DNA of 64,000 bases from DASSUW01 sp963730535 (lineage in GTDB: Bacteria; Actinomycetota; Thermoleophilia; Solirubrobacterales; Solirubrobacteraceae). The translations under genes and the position numbers were made by a program. The stretch spans positions 1 to 64,000 of the forward strand of contig CAVSRU010000007.1 of NCBI GenBank assembly GCA_963730535.1. Direction: 5' to 3'. Shown here one piece after another: positions 48,787 to 57,531 of this stretch (position 1 is its first letter; every line of letters begins with the position of its first letter). The notes under the pieces were generated by a model, which saw nothing but the letters and a program-made list of their open reading frames with translations, was not told the origin of the DNA and did no database searches.

Positions 48787-49700
48787 CGATCGTACGCGAC
48801 GCGGCGCGCACGGATCTCGAGCCGCGTGCGGCGTTCCTCTCCGGGCGCGAGCTCCGGGAGGCGGCCCTCGGCGCGGTCGTGGGCGGCGCCGAGGACGGAG
48901 CAGTTGGCGGGCTCGAGGCCGAGGACCTCGAGGCCCGGTGCGGGGTGGATCCACTGCCACATGCGCGGCATCGTCGCCGCGTCCCAGCGGACCTCGACTT
49001 CGAGCCCGCCACCGGTCACGGTGGCGCCGCACCAGCCGTCGGACCCAGGCTGGACGTCGTGCTCGTAGACCCGCTCGACGGCTCCCGGCACCACGCCGGG
49101 GCACACGTCCCACGCGTGCGGCGCCGCGTCGGCATCGCGGGGCCGCGTGGCCCGCGCGTCGAGCGACACCCGTGAGCCCTCGGCCCACAGCGGGGCGCCG
49201 AGGTTCACGTGGTAGAGCTGGAGAGCGGGCGCCGTCTCGCGGCCGCGGTTGACGACCACGTCCTCGAGCTCGACCCGTCCCTCGCCGGCGTGCGTGCGCC
49301 ACGTGCGCCGCACCTCGACGTCGTAGCCGAGTGCCTCCACCTCGGCGATCCGGCCGCGCACCTCGAGCGCGTCACCCGACCGCTCGACGGCGGTGATCTC
49401 GGCGCGCTGGAACGTGAACTCGCCGTGCATCCGCTGGCCGTCGGACGGCACGCCGACGTTGCGCATCCCGCAGGTGACCATCAACCCGCCGCCGAACGAC
49501 TTGACCCAGTCGTGGCCGACGGCCGCGGTCTCGCCGACGGGCGACGTCCACGACAGCTTGATGCCGCCGAACCAGGCGTCGCCGGCATCGAGCCCGCGGT
49601 CGGGGAGCAGGCGGAGGTCGATCCCCTCCGGCACGCGCAGGTCGATCGCCCGGCAGCCCGCGGCGGGACCGTTGCTCACGACTGACGAGATCGCCCTCAT
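48783..49700 (-). CDS. DUF4432 (aldose-1-epimerase-like) protein
   Basis: This 305-residue protein has the galactose mutarotase-like fold of DUF4432. Segments are IDLRLLPDRGLDAGDAWFGG, VSSAVGHDWVKSFGGGLMVT-like (VGHDWVKSFGGGLMVTCG), FTFQRAEITAVERSGDALEV and RMWQWIHPAPGLEVLGLEPA. It probably isomerises or binds sugars. It overlaps the HAD hydrolase gene by four bases and the kelch gene by three, forming a tight operon. Substrate is inferred only as a sugar. Confidence 0.8.
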   Translation of the reverse strand: MRAISSVVSNGPAAGCRAIDLRVPEGIDLRLLPDRGLDAGDAWFGGIKLSWTSPVGETAAVGHDWVKSFGGGLMVTCGMRNVGVPSDGQRMHGEFTFQRAEITAVERSGDALEVRGRIAEVEALGYDVEVRRTWRTHAGEGRVELEDVVVNRGRETAPALQLYHVNLGAPLWAEGSRVSLDARATRPRDADAAPHAWDVCPGVVPGAVERVYEHDVQPGSDGWCGATVTGGGLEVEVRWDAATMPRMWQWIHPAPGLEVLGLEPANCSVLGAAHDRAEGRLPELAPGEERRTRLEIRARRVAYDR

Positions 49701-50335
49701 GCGGGACGCAGGATGGCGTCCACACTCACCGTGTCAAGCACCCGGTGCGCGCCGGCCAGCGTCGCCTCGGTGCCCGGGACCCGGCAGACGGCGAGCGTGA
49801 CCATGCCGGCGGCGAGCCCGGCCTGCACGCCGGGCGGGCTGTCCTCGACCACGACGCACGTGGCCGGATCGACGCCGAGGCGCTCCGCCGCGAGCAGGAA
49901 CATGTCGGGCGCCGGCTTGCCGTGCTCGACCTCGTCGCCCGCCACCATCGCGTCGAACGCGGCGAGCAGGCCCGCGCGGGAGAGCGTCCGGTGCAGGCGC
50001 TCCCGGAAGCTGGACGACGCCACCGCGACCGGGATGCCGCGGGCGCGCAGCTCGCGTGCCGCCGCCACCGCATCCTCGAACGTCTCGAGGTCGGCGTCGA
50101 TGAGCGGGAACAGCTCGGCGGACAGCTCGGTCCAGAACGCGTCGGCGGCCGGCAGCTCCACCCGCTCGGAGAAGAACGCGTGCACGCGCGGGTACGGCAG
50201 GCCGACGGATGCCTCGGCGTCGGCGTCGGTGAGCGCGTAGCCGTACGGCTCGAGCGCCCGCTCCCAGGCCGTGCGGGAGAGCGGCTCGGAGTCGACGAGC
50301 GTGCCGTCGCAGTCGAAGATGACCGCTGCGATCAC
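49697..50335 (-). CDS. HAD superfamily phosphatase (beta-phosphoglucomutase-like)
   Basis: This 212-residue HAD protein has motif I AAVIFDCDGTLVDSEPLSRT, motif II AVASSSF, motif III K in GKPAPDMFLL and motif IV VVVEDSPPGVQA. The helical cap lies between motif I and II (residues about 16-80). Such enzymes dephosphorylate or isomerise sugar phosphates. It starts the HAD-DUF4432-kelch operon, consistent with a sugar pathway (inference). Confidence 0.85.
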   Translation of the reverse strand: MIAAVIFDCDGTLVDSEPLSRTAWERALEPYGYALTDADAEASVGLPYPRVHAFFSERVELPAADAFWTELSAELFPLIDADLETFEDAVAAARELRARGIPVAVASSSFRERLHRTLSRAGLLAAFDAMVAGDEVEHGKPAPDMFLLAAERLGVDPATCVVVEDSPPGVQAGLAAGMVTLAVCRVPGTEATLAGAHRVLDTVSVDAILRPA

Positions 50336-50344
50336 GCGGGCGGT

Positions 50345-50779
50345 CTAGCGGCGGCGAGCGGAAGCCAACCCACGCCCCACAGCGTACGCGCGGTGGGCGC
50401 CGATGCAGGCTCCGCGACGGTGCTTGACGGTGCTGAGGGCGACGGCGGCGATCGGCCAGACCGGCCAGAAGTACCCCGCGCCGGTCAGCGCCCAGATGGC
50501 GATCAGCGCCGCGGCGAGGGCGAGGAGCGGGGTGAAGTCAGGGAGAGGGCGGCGCCGCGCTCGCGGGCGCGGCGCCGCCGGAGCGGGGAGGTCGGCCAGC
50601 AGGGGGAGCAGGTCGGCGCGGCGGCGGGCGGTGTACGCGGCGCCGAGCCGCTCGTCGAGCTCGTCGGGGTCGAGCCGGCCGGCGGTGGCGTGCTCGCGGA
50701 GCGCCTCCGCGACCCGCTCGCGCTCGGGGTCCGAGGCGAGGACGTCGTGCGGGGCGGGGATGAGCGGCTCGGTCGACAT
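50345..50779 (-). CDS. DUF1707-type membrane protein
   Basis: This 144-residue protein has a SHOCT/DUF1707-like N-terminal domain (DPERERVAEALREHATAGRL, then DPDELDERLGAAYTARRRAD). An arginine-rich linker and two membrane helices follow (FTPLLALAAALIAIWALTGA and YFWPVWPIAAVAL). DUF1707 proteins are actinobacterial and usually of unknown function, sometimes linked with cell-envelope stress. AGGTG precedes the ATG chosen. Confidence 0.75.
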   Translation of the reverse strand: MSTEPLIPAPHDVLASDPERERVAEALREHATAGRLDPDELDERLGAAYTARRRADLLPLLADLPAPAAPRPRARRRPLPDFTPLLALAAALIAIWALTGAGYFWPVWPIAAVALSTVKHRRGACIGAHRAYAVGRGLASARRR

Positions 50780-50800
50780 GACACCTAAGGTAGTGAGCAC

Positions 50801-51769
50801 TCACCTTGCTGTCAAGTCCACCGTCTCGTGCGTCGCCATCGCCCGTCCGATCGCCTCGAGCACGCGCGCCTGCGCGACCGCGTCCTGACGCCCCAGCCGC
50901 GGCGGCCGCCCGTCGCGAACCACGTCGCGGAACTCCTCGAGCTCGACGGCGAACGGGTCGGGGCTCGGCTCGGGCGCGGCGACCTCGCGCCCGTCGATCG
51001 TGACGCGGGCGGGGACCGGCCAGGGGTCGGTGACGAGCAGGCGACCGGTGGCGCCGGCGAGCTCGAGCGAGGCGCTCGGTGGCGTGTCCATCGCGCAGTC
51101 GAGCGTCGCGAGCACGCCGCCCGGGAAGCGCAGGGTGGCGACGACGCGCTCGTCGACGCCCGTCGGCCCGATCACGGCCTCGGCGCTCACGCGCTCCGGC
51201 TCGCCGCCACACAGCAGGCGCAGCCCGCTGACGGCGTAGCAGCCGACGTCCATCAACGCCCCGCCGTCGAGCGCCCGATCGCGGCGCACGTCCGGCCCTG
51301 GGGGCAGGTCGAAGCGGAACGTCGCGCGGGCCGTGCGCGGCTCGCCGACGGCCTCGCGCGCGAGCCGACCGAGCGCCTCGACGCGCGGGTGCAGCCGCCA
51401 CATCATCCCCTCCATCAGGACGCGGCCGGCGCGCTCCGCCGCATCGAACGCGGCCTCGGCGTCGTCGGCCCGGCGCGTCAGCGGCTTCTCGCACAGCACG
51501 TGGCGGCCGGCCTCGAGCGCGCGGATCGACCACGGGACGTGGAGCGCGTTGGGGAGCGGGAGGTAGACCGCGTCGACCTCGGGATCGGCGAGCAGCGCCT
51601 CGTACGAGCCGTGCGCCCGCGGGATGCCGTGGTCCGCGGCGAACCCCTCGGCCCGCGCGAGATCGCGCGAGGCGACGGCGACGACCTCGACGTCGTCGAC
51701 GGCGCTCGCGGCGCGCACGATCGGGCGCGCCGCGGCAGCCGTCGAGATGATGCCCCAGCGGAGCGTCAC
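50801..51769 (-). CDS. Gfo/Idh/MocA family oxidoreductase
   Basis: This 322-residue protein starts MTLRWGIISTAAAARPIVRA, a nucleotide-binding fold. The family motif is CEKPLTRRADDAEAAFDAAE (with the catalytic lysine of EKP). The C-terminal alpha/beta domain contains GGALMDVGCYAVSGLRLLCG, in which D and H/Y positions of other family members bind substrate. It probably oxidises a sugar or inositol-like compound with NAD(P). It is one gene upstream of the DUF1707 gene in the same direction. Confidence 0.85.
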   Translation of the reverse strand: MTLRWGIISTAAAARPIVRAASAVDDVEVVAVASRDLARAEGFAADHGIPRAHGSYEALLADPEVDAVYLPLPNALHVPWSIRALEAGRHVLCEKPLTRRADDAEAAFDAAERAGRVLMEGMMWRLHPRVEALGRLAREAVGEPRTARATFRFDLPPGPDVRRDRALDGGALMDVGCYAVSGLRLLCGGEPERVSAEAVIGPTGVDERVVATLRFPGGVLATLDCAMDTPPSASLELAGATGRLLVTDPWPVPARVTIDGREVAAPEPSPDPFAVELEEFRDVVRDGRPPRLGRQDAVAQARVLEAIGRAMATHETVDLTAR

Positions 51770-51776
51770 CCCGGGA

Positions 51777-51944
51777 TCATCGCGCCCGAGCGGGGATGTA
51801 GCGGAGGAGGCTCGGGCGGGGCGGTCGCGAGCGCGGCTCGCGGCGCTTGACCGGCGGCTCGTGGCGGACCGGATCGTCGCGGCGGGCGCCCTCCAGGGCG
51901 CGGGCCGTCGCGTGGCGGGATTCGATGAAGGCGATCACATGCAT
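51777..51944 (-). CDS. Short hypothetical protein
   Basis: The 55-residue frame (MHVIAFIESRHATARALEGA, then RRDDPVRHEPPVKRREPRSR) is basic and proline-rich at its end. It lies between the LysR gene and Gfo/Idh gene. A second ATG at 52013 overlaps the LysR start and is unlikely. It may be a leader or a fortuitous frame; confidence is low. Confidence 0.3.
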   Translation of the reverse strand: MHVIAFIESRHATARALEGARRDDPVRHEPPVKRREPRSRPPRPSLLRYIPARAR

Positions 51945-52012
51945 GGCTCCATGGTGGGGTCGATTGGTCATAAGTTCAAATAGTCCTTCTCCACAACCGA
52001 TAAGCTGAGCCA

Positions 52013-52963
52013 ATGCTTGATCCTCGTCGCCTCCTCACCTTCCGCGAGGTCGCGCGCCAGGGCTCGTTCTCGCGCGCAGCCGAGGCGCTCGCCCTCAGCC
52101 AGCCCGCTGTCTCGCAGCAGGTCGGCGCCCTCGAGCGCGAGCTCGGCACCGCGCTCCTGGTCCGCGGCCGCGCGGGCACCCTCCCCACGCCCGCCGGCGA
52201 GCTGCTGCTCGCCCACGCCGACGCGCTCGCCGGCCGGCTGGAGCTGGCGGACGAGCAGATGGGCGCGCTCGTCGACACCGAGCGCCGCTCGCTGCGGGTC
52301 GGCGCCTTCCCCAGCGCCCTGGGCATGATCCTGCCCGGCGCCCTCGCCGCCCTGCGCGACCACGAGCCCGACCTCGACGTCTCGATCGAGGAGGCCACCG
52401 TTGCCGAGCTGACCGCCGCCGTCCAGAGCGGACGCCTGCACGCGGCCGTCTGCTTCCAGGACGCGTCCGCGCCGCGGCGCGAGCCCGACGGCCTGCGCCG
52501 TGCGGACCTCCTGGAGGAGCCGATGGTGGCCCTCCTCCCCTCCTACCACCGGCTTGCCGGCCACGACGCGATCGACCTGCGCGACCTGGCCGACGAGCCG
52601 TGGATGGCGCCCTCGGTCGACGGCCTGATCGTGGCCGGCTGCCGCGCCGCCGGCTTCGAGCCGCGCGTCATCATCCTCACCCGCGACCCGCTCGCCTCGG
52701 CGGCGATCGCGGCGGCCGGGCTCGCCGTCTCCCTCACCCCCCAGCTCCTCGCCCGCGCCGAGCTGCCCGGCATCGCGCTGCCGCCACTGAAGAAGGACCC
52801 GCCGCGCCGGACGCTCTACGCGCTCTTCCCCGCGGCCGGAGCCCACCCGCTCGCCGACCCCCTGCTCGAGGCGCTCCTTCAGGCCGCGACGACCGCGCCG
52901 CCACGGCGCGGGTCGCCGCCGCCCGAGAACCCGCCGGTGACCGGGTCCCGCTCGACCGCCTGA
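52013..52963 (+). CDS. LysR family transcriptional regulator
   Basis: This 316-residue regulator has the LysR helix-turn-helix (LDPRRLLTFREVARQGSFSR, then AAEALALSQPAVSQQVGALE) and a periplasmic-binding-like effector domain (RSLRVGAFPSALGMILPGAL, LLPSYHRLAGHDAIDLRDLA). Its last 85 bases overlap the convergent gamma-glutamyltransferase gene. Given convergence it could control that enzyme or genes outside the window. Effector is unknown. Confidence 0.85.
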   Translation: MLDPRRLLTFREVARQGSFSRAAEALALSQPAVSQQVGALERELGTALLVRGRAGTLPTPAGELLLAHADALAGRLELADEQMGALVDTERRSLRVGAFPSALGMILPGALAALRDHEPDLDVSIEEATVAELTAAVQSGRLHAAVCFQDASAPRREPDGLRRADLLEEPMVALLPSYHRLAGHDAIDLRDLADEPWMAPSVDGLIVAGCRAAGFEPRVIILTRDPLASAAIAAAGLAVSLTPQLLARAELPGIALPPLKKDPPRRTLYALFPAAGAHPLADPLLEALLQAATTAPPRRGSPPPENPPVTGSRSTA

Positions 52964-54372
52964 CAGCCGCCGAAGAACAGGTTGAGCTCGCGGAACCAGG
53001 CGACCGGGTGCCCGACCGCCTCGAGCGCGGCGGCGTCGAGCCCGGGCTCGGCGTAGACGATCCGGTCCTCGAAGTGCAGGCGCGGGGCGTGGACCGCCTC
53101 GGAGGCGTCCATGCCGCGGTCGAGCACGTTCACGATCACCTGGAGCAGCGCCGAGCGGATGCGGTTGGAGCCCGCGGAGCCGAGCGCCAGCTCGGGGGGC
53201 GCGCCGTCGCGGCCGAGCACCACCGTGGGCGCCATCATCGACGGCAGCCGGCGCCCCGTCGGGTGGCTGAAGAAGCCGAGCGGGGAGAGGTCCTCCTCCC
53301 CCATCATGTTGTTGAGGTGCAGCCCGGTCCCAGGCACGACGATCCCGGAGCCCTCGCCGTTCGTGCACGTCACCGAGCACGCCCAGCCCTCGCCGTCGAG
53401 CACCGAGATGTGGGTGGTCGAGCCGAGCCGGGAGGCCATGAAGCGCTCGAGGAACCCCGGCTCGGCCAGCCCGCTCAGGAACTCCGGCGTCCGCTCCTCC
53501 TGGGCGCGCTCCATCGCTTCCACCAGCGCCGCCGGGCCAGGCGGGCCCTCGCCCCGCTCCAGCAGAGCGAGCGCGTAGGCCAGCAGCGTGCCGCCGGCGC
53601 TGGGCGGCGGGTTGGTGAGCACGTCGCGCCCGCGGTAGCGGACCCGCACCGGCTCGCGCGGCTCGGCGTGGTAGCCGGCGAGGTCCTCACGGGTGAGCGC
53701 GCCGCCCCGCTCCATCACCCACTCGCAGACGAGGGCAGCGACGTCGCCCGAGTAGAACGAGGACGCCCCCTCGGCCCCCAGCCGCTCGAGGGCGACCCCC
53801 AGCTCGGGGTTGTGCAGCACATCGCCGGCGCGCGGGATCCGCCCTTCGCGCATGAAGAGCGCGCGCCCCTCCGCCGTGGAGGAGTAGATCGCGGCGAGGA
53901 TCTCGAACAGGTACGCCTGCTGCGCGTTGACCTCGACGCCGTCCCGCGCCAGCTCCGCGGCGGGCGCCGCCAGGTCCGCGAGCGGCACGGTGCCGAAGCG
54001 GGCGGCCGCCTCGCACACCCCGGCGGGCGTGCCGTACGCGCCCACCGAGGCGGCGCCGATGTGGAACACCTGCACGACGTCCCCGAACGACACGTCGACC
54101 GCCACCAGCGGCGCCCGCGAGGAGAGGTCGGCGCCGTGGCCGGGCGCGGCGACGAAGAAGTCGAGCAGCACGGGCTCGCCCGTGGGCGGCACGACCAGCA
54201 TGTAGCCGCCCGCCCCGAGCCCGGTGAGCAGCGGCTCGGTCACGAACGACGTCAGCATCGACGCGATCGCAGCGTCGACGGCGTTGCCACCCGCGCGGAG
54301 GACGTCTGCCCCCGCGCGGGCGGTCAGCGGGTGACCCGCGGCGACGGCGCCGCGGCTAGTGGTCCCCGCCAT
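52879..54372 (-). CDS. Gamma-glutamyltransferase
   Basis: This 497-residue Ntn-hydrolase precursor has the N-terminal segment GAVAAGHPLTARAGADVLRA and GGNAVDAAIA. The autoprocessing site is RLGSTTHISVLDGEG with nucleophile T320. The C-terminal part follows with GLHLNNMMGEEDLSPLGFFS. Gamma-glutamyltransferases cleave glutathione or transfer the gamma-glutamyl group, usually outside the cell; I see no signal peptide from this start. An upstream frame is open to 54414 but weak. It convergently overlaps LysR. Confidence 0.85.
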   Translation of the reverse strand: MAGTTSRGAVAAGHPLTARAGADVLRAGGNAVDAAIASMLTSFVTEPLLTGLGAGGYMLVVPPTGEPVLLDFFVAAPGHGADLSSRAPLVAVDVSFGDVVQVFHIGAASVGAYGTPAGVCEAAARFGTVPLADLAAPAAELARDGVEVNAQQAYLFEILAAIYSSTAEGRALFMREGRIPRAGDVLHNPELGVALERLGAEGASSFYSGDVAALVCEWVMERGGALTREDLAGYHAEPREPVRVRYRGRDVLTNPPPSAGGTLLAYALALLERGEGPPGPAALVEAMERAQEERTPEFLSGLAEPGFLERFMASRLGSTTHISVLDGEGWACSVTCTNGEGSGIVVPGTGLHLNNMMGEEDLSPLGFFSHPTGRRLPSMMAPTVVLGRDGAPPELALGSAGSNRIRSALLQVIVNVLDRGMDASEAVHAPRLHFEDRIVYAEPGLDAAALEAVGHPVAWFRELNLFFGGCQAVERDPVTGGFSGGGDPRRGGAVVAA

Positions 54373-54431
54373 GGGTCGCGTCGTGTTTGGTGTGCGAATC
54401 GTCGTTCGTGGCAAGGACGCAGAACATGATG

Positions 54432-54500
54432 CGTGCCATTGGCACGTGAATGTTCCAGGACGCCGCCACGGGCGGCGAGACGCCCGCCAAACGCGGCGGG
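54432..54500. terminator. Tandem hairpins between ftsZ and gamma-glutamyltransferase
   Basis: Three hairpins follow one another: CGTGCC-ATT-GGCACG (54432-54446), GCCGCC-ACG-GGCGGC (54462-54476) and CCCGCC-AAACGC-GGCGGG (54483-54500). They lie just beyond the end of ftsZ (54519) on the minus strand. No long T run follows. They probably terminate or stabilise the parA-ftsZ transcript. Confidence 0.5.
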
Positions 54501-54518
54501 ACTCGTGGTGGGGGCCAC

Positions 54519-55856
54519 TTAGAACCGGGGAATGAACTCAGGGACCTCGACCTCGCCGGCGCTCACGCGAGCGGGGCGGCGCTCCGGGGCCGTGCGGCGC
54601 ACGCGCGGCTCACCGGCCGGCTCGCGGAACGGCGAGCGCTCCTGGCGCGGCTCGCGCCGCTCCTCGTAGCCGGTGGCGACGACCGTGATCCACACCTCAT
54701 CCTCGAGCTTCTCGTCGAGCATCGCGCCGAAGATGATGTTGGCGTCGGGGTGTGCGGCCTCCTGGACGGCGCGGGCCGCCTCGTTGACCTCCCAGAGCGA
54801 CAGGTCCCGACCGCCGGTGATCGAGAGCAGGATCGACTTCGCGCCGTCGAGCGTGGTCTCCAGCAGCGGCGACGACACCGCGGCCTGCGCCGCCTCGATT
54901 GCCCGCTTGTCGCCCGAGCCCATGCCGATCCCGAGCAGGGCGTTCCCCGCGTCGGACATGATCGTCCGCACGTCGGCGAAGTCGAGGTTGATGAGGCCCG
55001 GCAGCGTGATCAGGTCGGATACGCCCTGTACGCCCTGGCGCAGCACGTCGTCGGCGACGCGGAACGCCTCCATCATCGACGTCTGCTTGTCGAGCACCGA
55101 CAGCAGCCGGTTGTTGGGGACGACGATGAGGGTGTCGACCTCCTCCGCCAGCCCCTCGATCCCCTCCTCCGCGGCCTGCATCCGGCGCGAGCCCTCGAAG
55201 CCGAACGGCTTCGTGACGATGCCCACGGTCAGCGCGCCCAGCTCGCGGGCCACGCGCGCCACCACCGGCGCCGCTCCCGTGCCGGTGCCGCCGCCCTCGC
55301 CGGCCGTGATGAACACCATGTCCGAGCCCTTGAGCAGGGACTTGATGCGATCGGAGTCGTCCATCGCGGCCGCGCGGCCGCGCTCGGGGTCCGATCCCGA
55401 GCCGAGCCCGCGCGTCACGTCGGCGCCCAGCTGGAGCGTCACGTGCGCGGCCGAGGACTGCAGCGACTGGGCATCGGTGTTCAGCGCGATGAACTCGACG
55501 CCGGTCACGCCGGCCTCGATCATGCGGTTGACGGCGTTCACGCCGCCGCCGCCGACGCCGACCACGCGCAGCTCGGGCTGGCGCGTGATGTCGGGCCCCA
55601 CCGACGACCACTGGTAGTCGTCGGCCCGGGCGGGTGCCGCGGGCGGAGCCATCATGTTGTCCGGAAGGTCGGAGGAGAACGCGTGGCGCAGGCGCTCCTG
55701 CGGCGTCGGGGTGCGCGGCGCGGGGGGCTCGGTGGCCTCGGGCGCGGGTGCCTCAGGCTCGGCGGCCGGAGCGGCTGCCTCCCGCCCCTCGTCGGTGCGC
55801 CGGAAGAGAGCCGCCAGCGGCCCCTCCCGCATGCTCGCCCGCTTACCGCTTCCCAT
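54519..55856 (-). CDS. ftsZ: FtsZ-family GTPase with long N-terminal extension
   Basis: This 445-residue protein has the full FtsZ core. It starts at about residue 93 with PELRVVGVGGGGVNAVNRMI. The tubulin signature is AGEGGGTGTGAAPVVARVAR (185-204) and the synergy loop LPGLINLDFADVRTIMSDAG (about 286-305). The C-terminus EVEVPEFIPRF resembles the FtsA/SepF-binding tail. It polymerises as the division ring with GTP. The roughly 90-residue N-terminal extension, rich in Ala, Pro and Glu, is unusual. Its start lies within the end of the parA gene (14-base overlap), with GGAGG nine bases before the ATG. No dcw genes are nearby, so it may be a second FtsZ. Confidence 0.9.
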   Translation of the reverse strand: MGSGKRASMREGPLAALFRRTDEGREAAAPAAEPEAPAPEATEPPAPRTPTPQERLRHAFSSDLPDNMMAPPAAPARADDYQWSSVGPDITRQPELRVVGVGGGGVNAVNRMIEAGVTGVEFIALNTDAQSLQSSAAHVTLQLGADVTRGLGSGSDPERGRAAAMDDSDRIKSLLKGSDMVFITAGEGGGTGTGAAPVVARVARELGALTVGIVTKPFGFEGSRRMQAAEEGIEGLAEEVDTLIVVPNNRLLSVLDKQTSMMEAFRVADDVLRQGVQGVSDLITLPGLINLDFADVRTIMSDAGNALLGIGMGSGDKRAIEAAQAAVSSPLLETTLDGAKSILLSITGGRDLSLWEVNEAARAVQEAAHPDANIIFGAMLDEKLEDEVWITVVATGYEERREPRQERSPFREPAGEPRVRRTAPERRPARVSAGEVEVPEFIPRF

Positions 55857-56610
55857 TCGAGAGCACCTCCTTCGCCAACTGGCGATATGCGTCAGCCGCC
55901 GTGCCCTTGGGGTCGTACTTGAGCACCGACATGCCCTTCACGGGGGCCTCTGCGAACCGGACCGTCTTCCTGATGCGTGCGCCGAACACCCGATCCCCGA
56001 AGTTCTCCTCGAGGATCTCCAGTGCTTCCTTCGCGTGCAGGGTACGAGTGTCCACCATCGTCGGGAGGATGCCCGCGATCTGCACGGCGGGATTCAGGTT
56101 CTCGCGGATCATCGAGAGTGTGTTCTGGAGCTGGAGCAGCCCGCGCATCGAGAGATACTCGCACTGGACGGGGACGATCACCTGATCGGCCGCGGTCAGT
56201 GCGTTCACGGTCAATAGTCCCAGGGACGGCGGCGTATCGACGAACACCCAGTCGTAGTCGCCGTCGACGGCCTGCAGCGCCTTGACCAGCGAGCGCTCGC
56301 GACCGATCTTCGTGGACATCGCGATCTCGGCGCCGGCGAGGTCGATCGACGCGCACGCGATGTCGATCTCACGGCGCTTGATCACCTCTTTGATCGAGAG
56401 GTCGTAGACGAGCACGTCGAACATCGACTGCTCGAGCGTGTCGGGGTCGATGCCCTGCGACATGGTCAGGTTGCCCTGCGGGTCCATGTCGACGCAGAGG
56501 ACCCGGTGGCCCTGCTCGGCGAAGGCCGCCGCGAGGTTGAGGGTCGTGGTCGTCTTTGCGACCCCGCCCTTCTGGTTGGCGAAGGCGATGACCTTGGCCT
56601 GGCCGGTCAC
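55843..56610 (-). CDS. ParA/Soj family ATPase
   Basis: This 255-residue ATPase has the deviant Walker A motif VIAFANQKGGVAKTTTTLNL (K14, K19), VLCVDMDPQGNLTMSQGID and WVFVDTPPSLGLLTVNALTA. This MinD/ParA family partitions chromosomes, plasmids or cell components by nucleoid gradients. No parB gene follows; instead ftsZ is coupled directly behind it with 14 bases overlap. This suggests a role linked to division-site placement rather than classical partition (inference). It is divergent from the methyltransferase gene. Confidence 0.85.
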   Translation of the reverse strand: MTGQAKVIAFANQKGGVAKTTTTLNLAAAFAEQGHRVLCVDMDPQGNLTMSQGIDPDTLEQSMFDVLVYDLSIKEVIKRREIDIACASIDLAGAEIAMSTKIGRERSLVKALQAVDGDYDWVFVDTPPSLGLLTVNALTAADQVIVPVQCEYLSMRGLLQLQNTLSMIRENLNPAVQIAGILPTMVDTRTLHAKEALEILEENFGDRVFGARIRKTVRFAEAPVKGMSVLKYDPKGTAADAYRQLAKEVLSNGKR

Positions 56611-56698
56611 GTCGTGCTCCGATCACGGTCGGGGAAACCCATCGGCCTTGCCTGTTCGCCCCCGCGCGCAGTTCTCCTGCCGTTACGCTCCCGCCCGC

Positions 56699-57514
56699 AT
56701 GGATCGGCAGACCGCCCGTCGCATCAACCGCGCGCACTGGGATGCGCTCGCGTCGGTCCACGGGCAGGACGCGTACTACGACACCGAGGCGCTCGTGGCC
56801 GGCGCGGACTCGCTGCGGGAGGCCGAGGCGGCCGGGCTGCGGGAGGCGGTCGGCGCGGTGGCCGGACTCGACGTCCTGCACCTCCAGTGCCACATCGGCT
56901 TCGACTCGGTCTCGCTCGCCCGGCGCGGCGCGCGCGTGGTCGGGGTCGACTTCTCGCCCGCCTCGCTCGAGAAGGCGCGGGCGCTGGCGCGCCGGTGCGA
57001 GGTCGACATCGAGTTCCTCGAGGGCGACGCGACCGCGCTGCCGGCGGAGCTGCACAACCGCTTCGACCTGGTGTACGCGACGATCGGGGTGATCTCCTGG
57101 ATCGACGATCTCGTGGCCTGGATGCGGTCGTCGGCGGCCGCGCTGCGCGGCGGCGGGCGCCTGCTGCTGGTGGAGATCCACCCGCTCTACGACATGGTCG
57201 AGTCCGTCGACCCGCTGCGCTTCGACTTCCCGTACGCGCACGAGGGGGCACGCACGTACGACGAGCCCGGCTCCTACGCCGGCGCCGACCTGCCGGTCTC
57301 GTCGACCGAGACCGTCGTGTACGCCCACTCGCTCGGCGAGGTCGTCAACGCCGCGCTCGCCGCCGGGCTGCGGATCGAGCGACTCGAGGAGCTCCTGGAG
57401 GCCGACTTCGACCCTCGCGGAGACATCCTCGCCGGCGACGAAGGTCGCTACGAGCTGCGGGTGGACGGCGAGCGGCTCCCGCTCCTCTTCACGCTCGTCG
57501 CGGGCAAGCCCTGA
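56699..57514 (+). CDS. Class I SAM-dependent methyltransferase
   Basis: This 271-residue protein carries DVLHLQCHIGFDSVSLARRG, ARVVGVDFSPASLEKARALA and DIEFLEGDATALPAELHNRF. Motif III lies at RLLLVEIHPLYDMVES. This is the pattern of the Methyltransf_25/11 group of small-molecule methyltransferases. It leads the plus-strand run containing the CODH genes, with an XdhC-like gene 17 bases after it. A direct role in CODH maturation is not known. Confidence 0.8.
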   Translation: MDRQTARRINRAHWDALASVHGQDAYYDTEALVAGADSLREAEAAGLREAVGAVAGLDVLHLQCHIGFDSVSLARRGARVVGVDFSPASLEKARALARRCEVDIEFLEGDATALPAELHNRFDLVYATIGVISWIDDLVAWMRSSAAALRGGGRLLLVEIHPLYDMVESVDPLRFDFPYAHEGARTYDEPGSYAGADLPVSSTETVVYAHSLGEVVNAALAAGLRIERLEELLEADFDPRGDILAGDEGRYELRVDGERLPLLFTLVAGKP

Positions 57515-57531
57515 TCTGACAAACTACTTGC

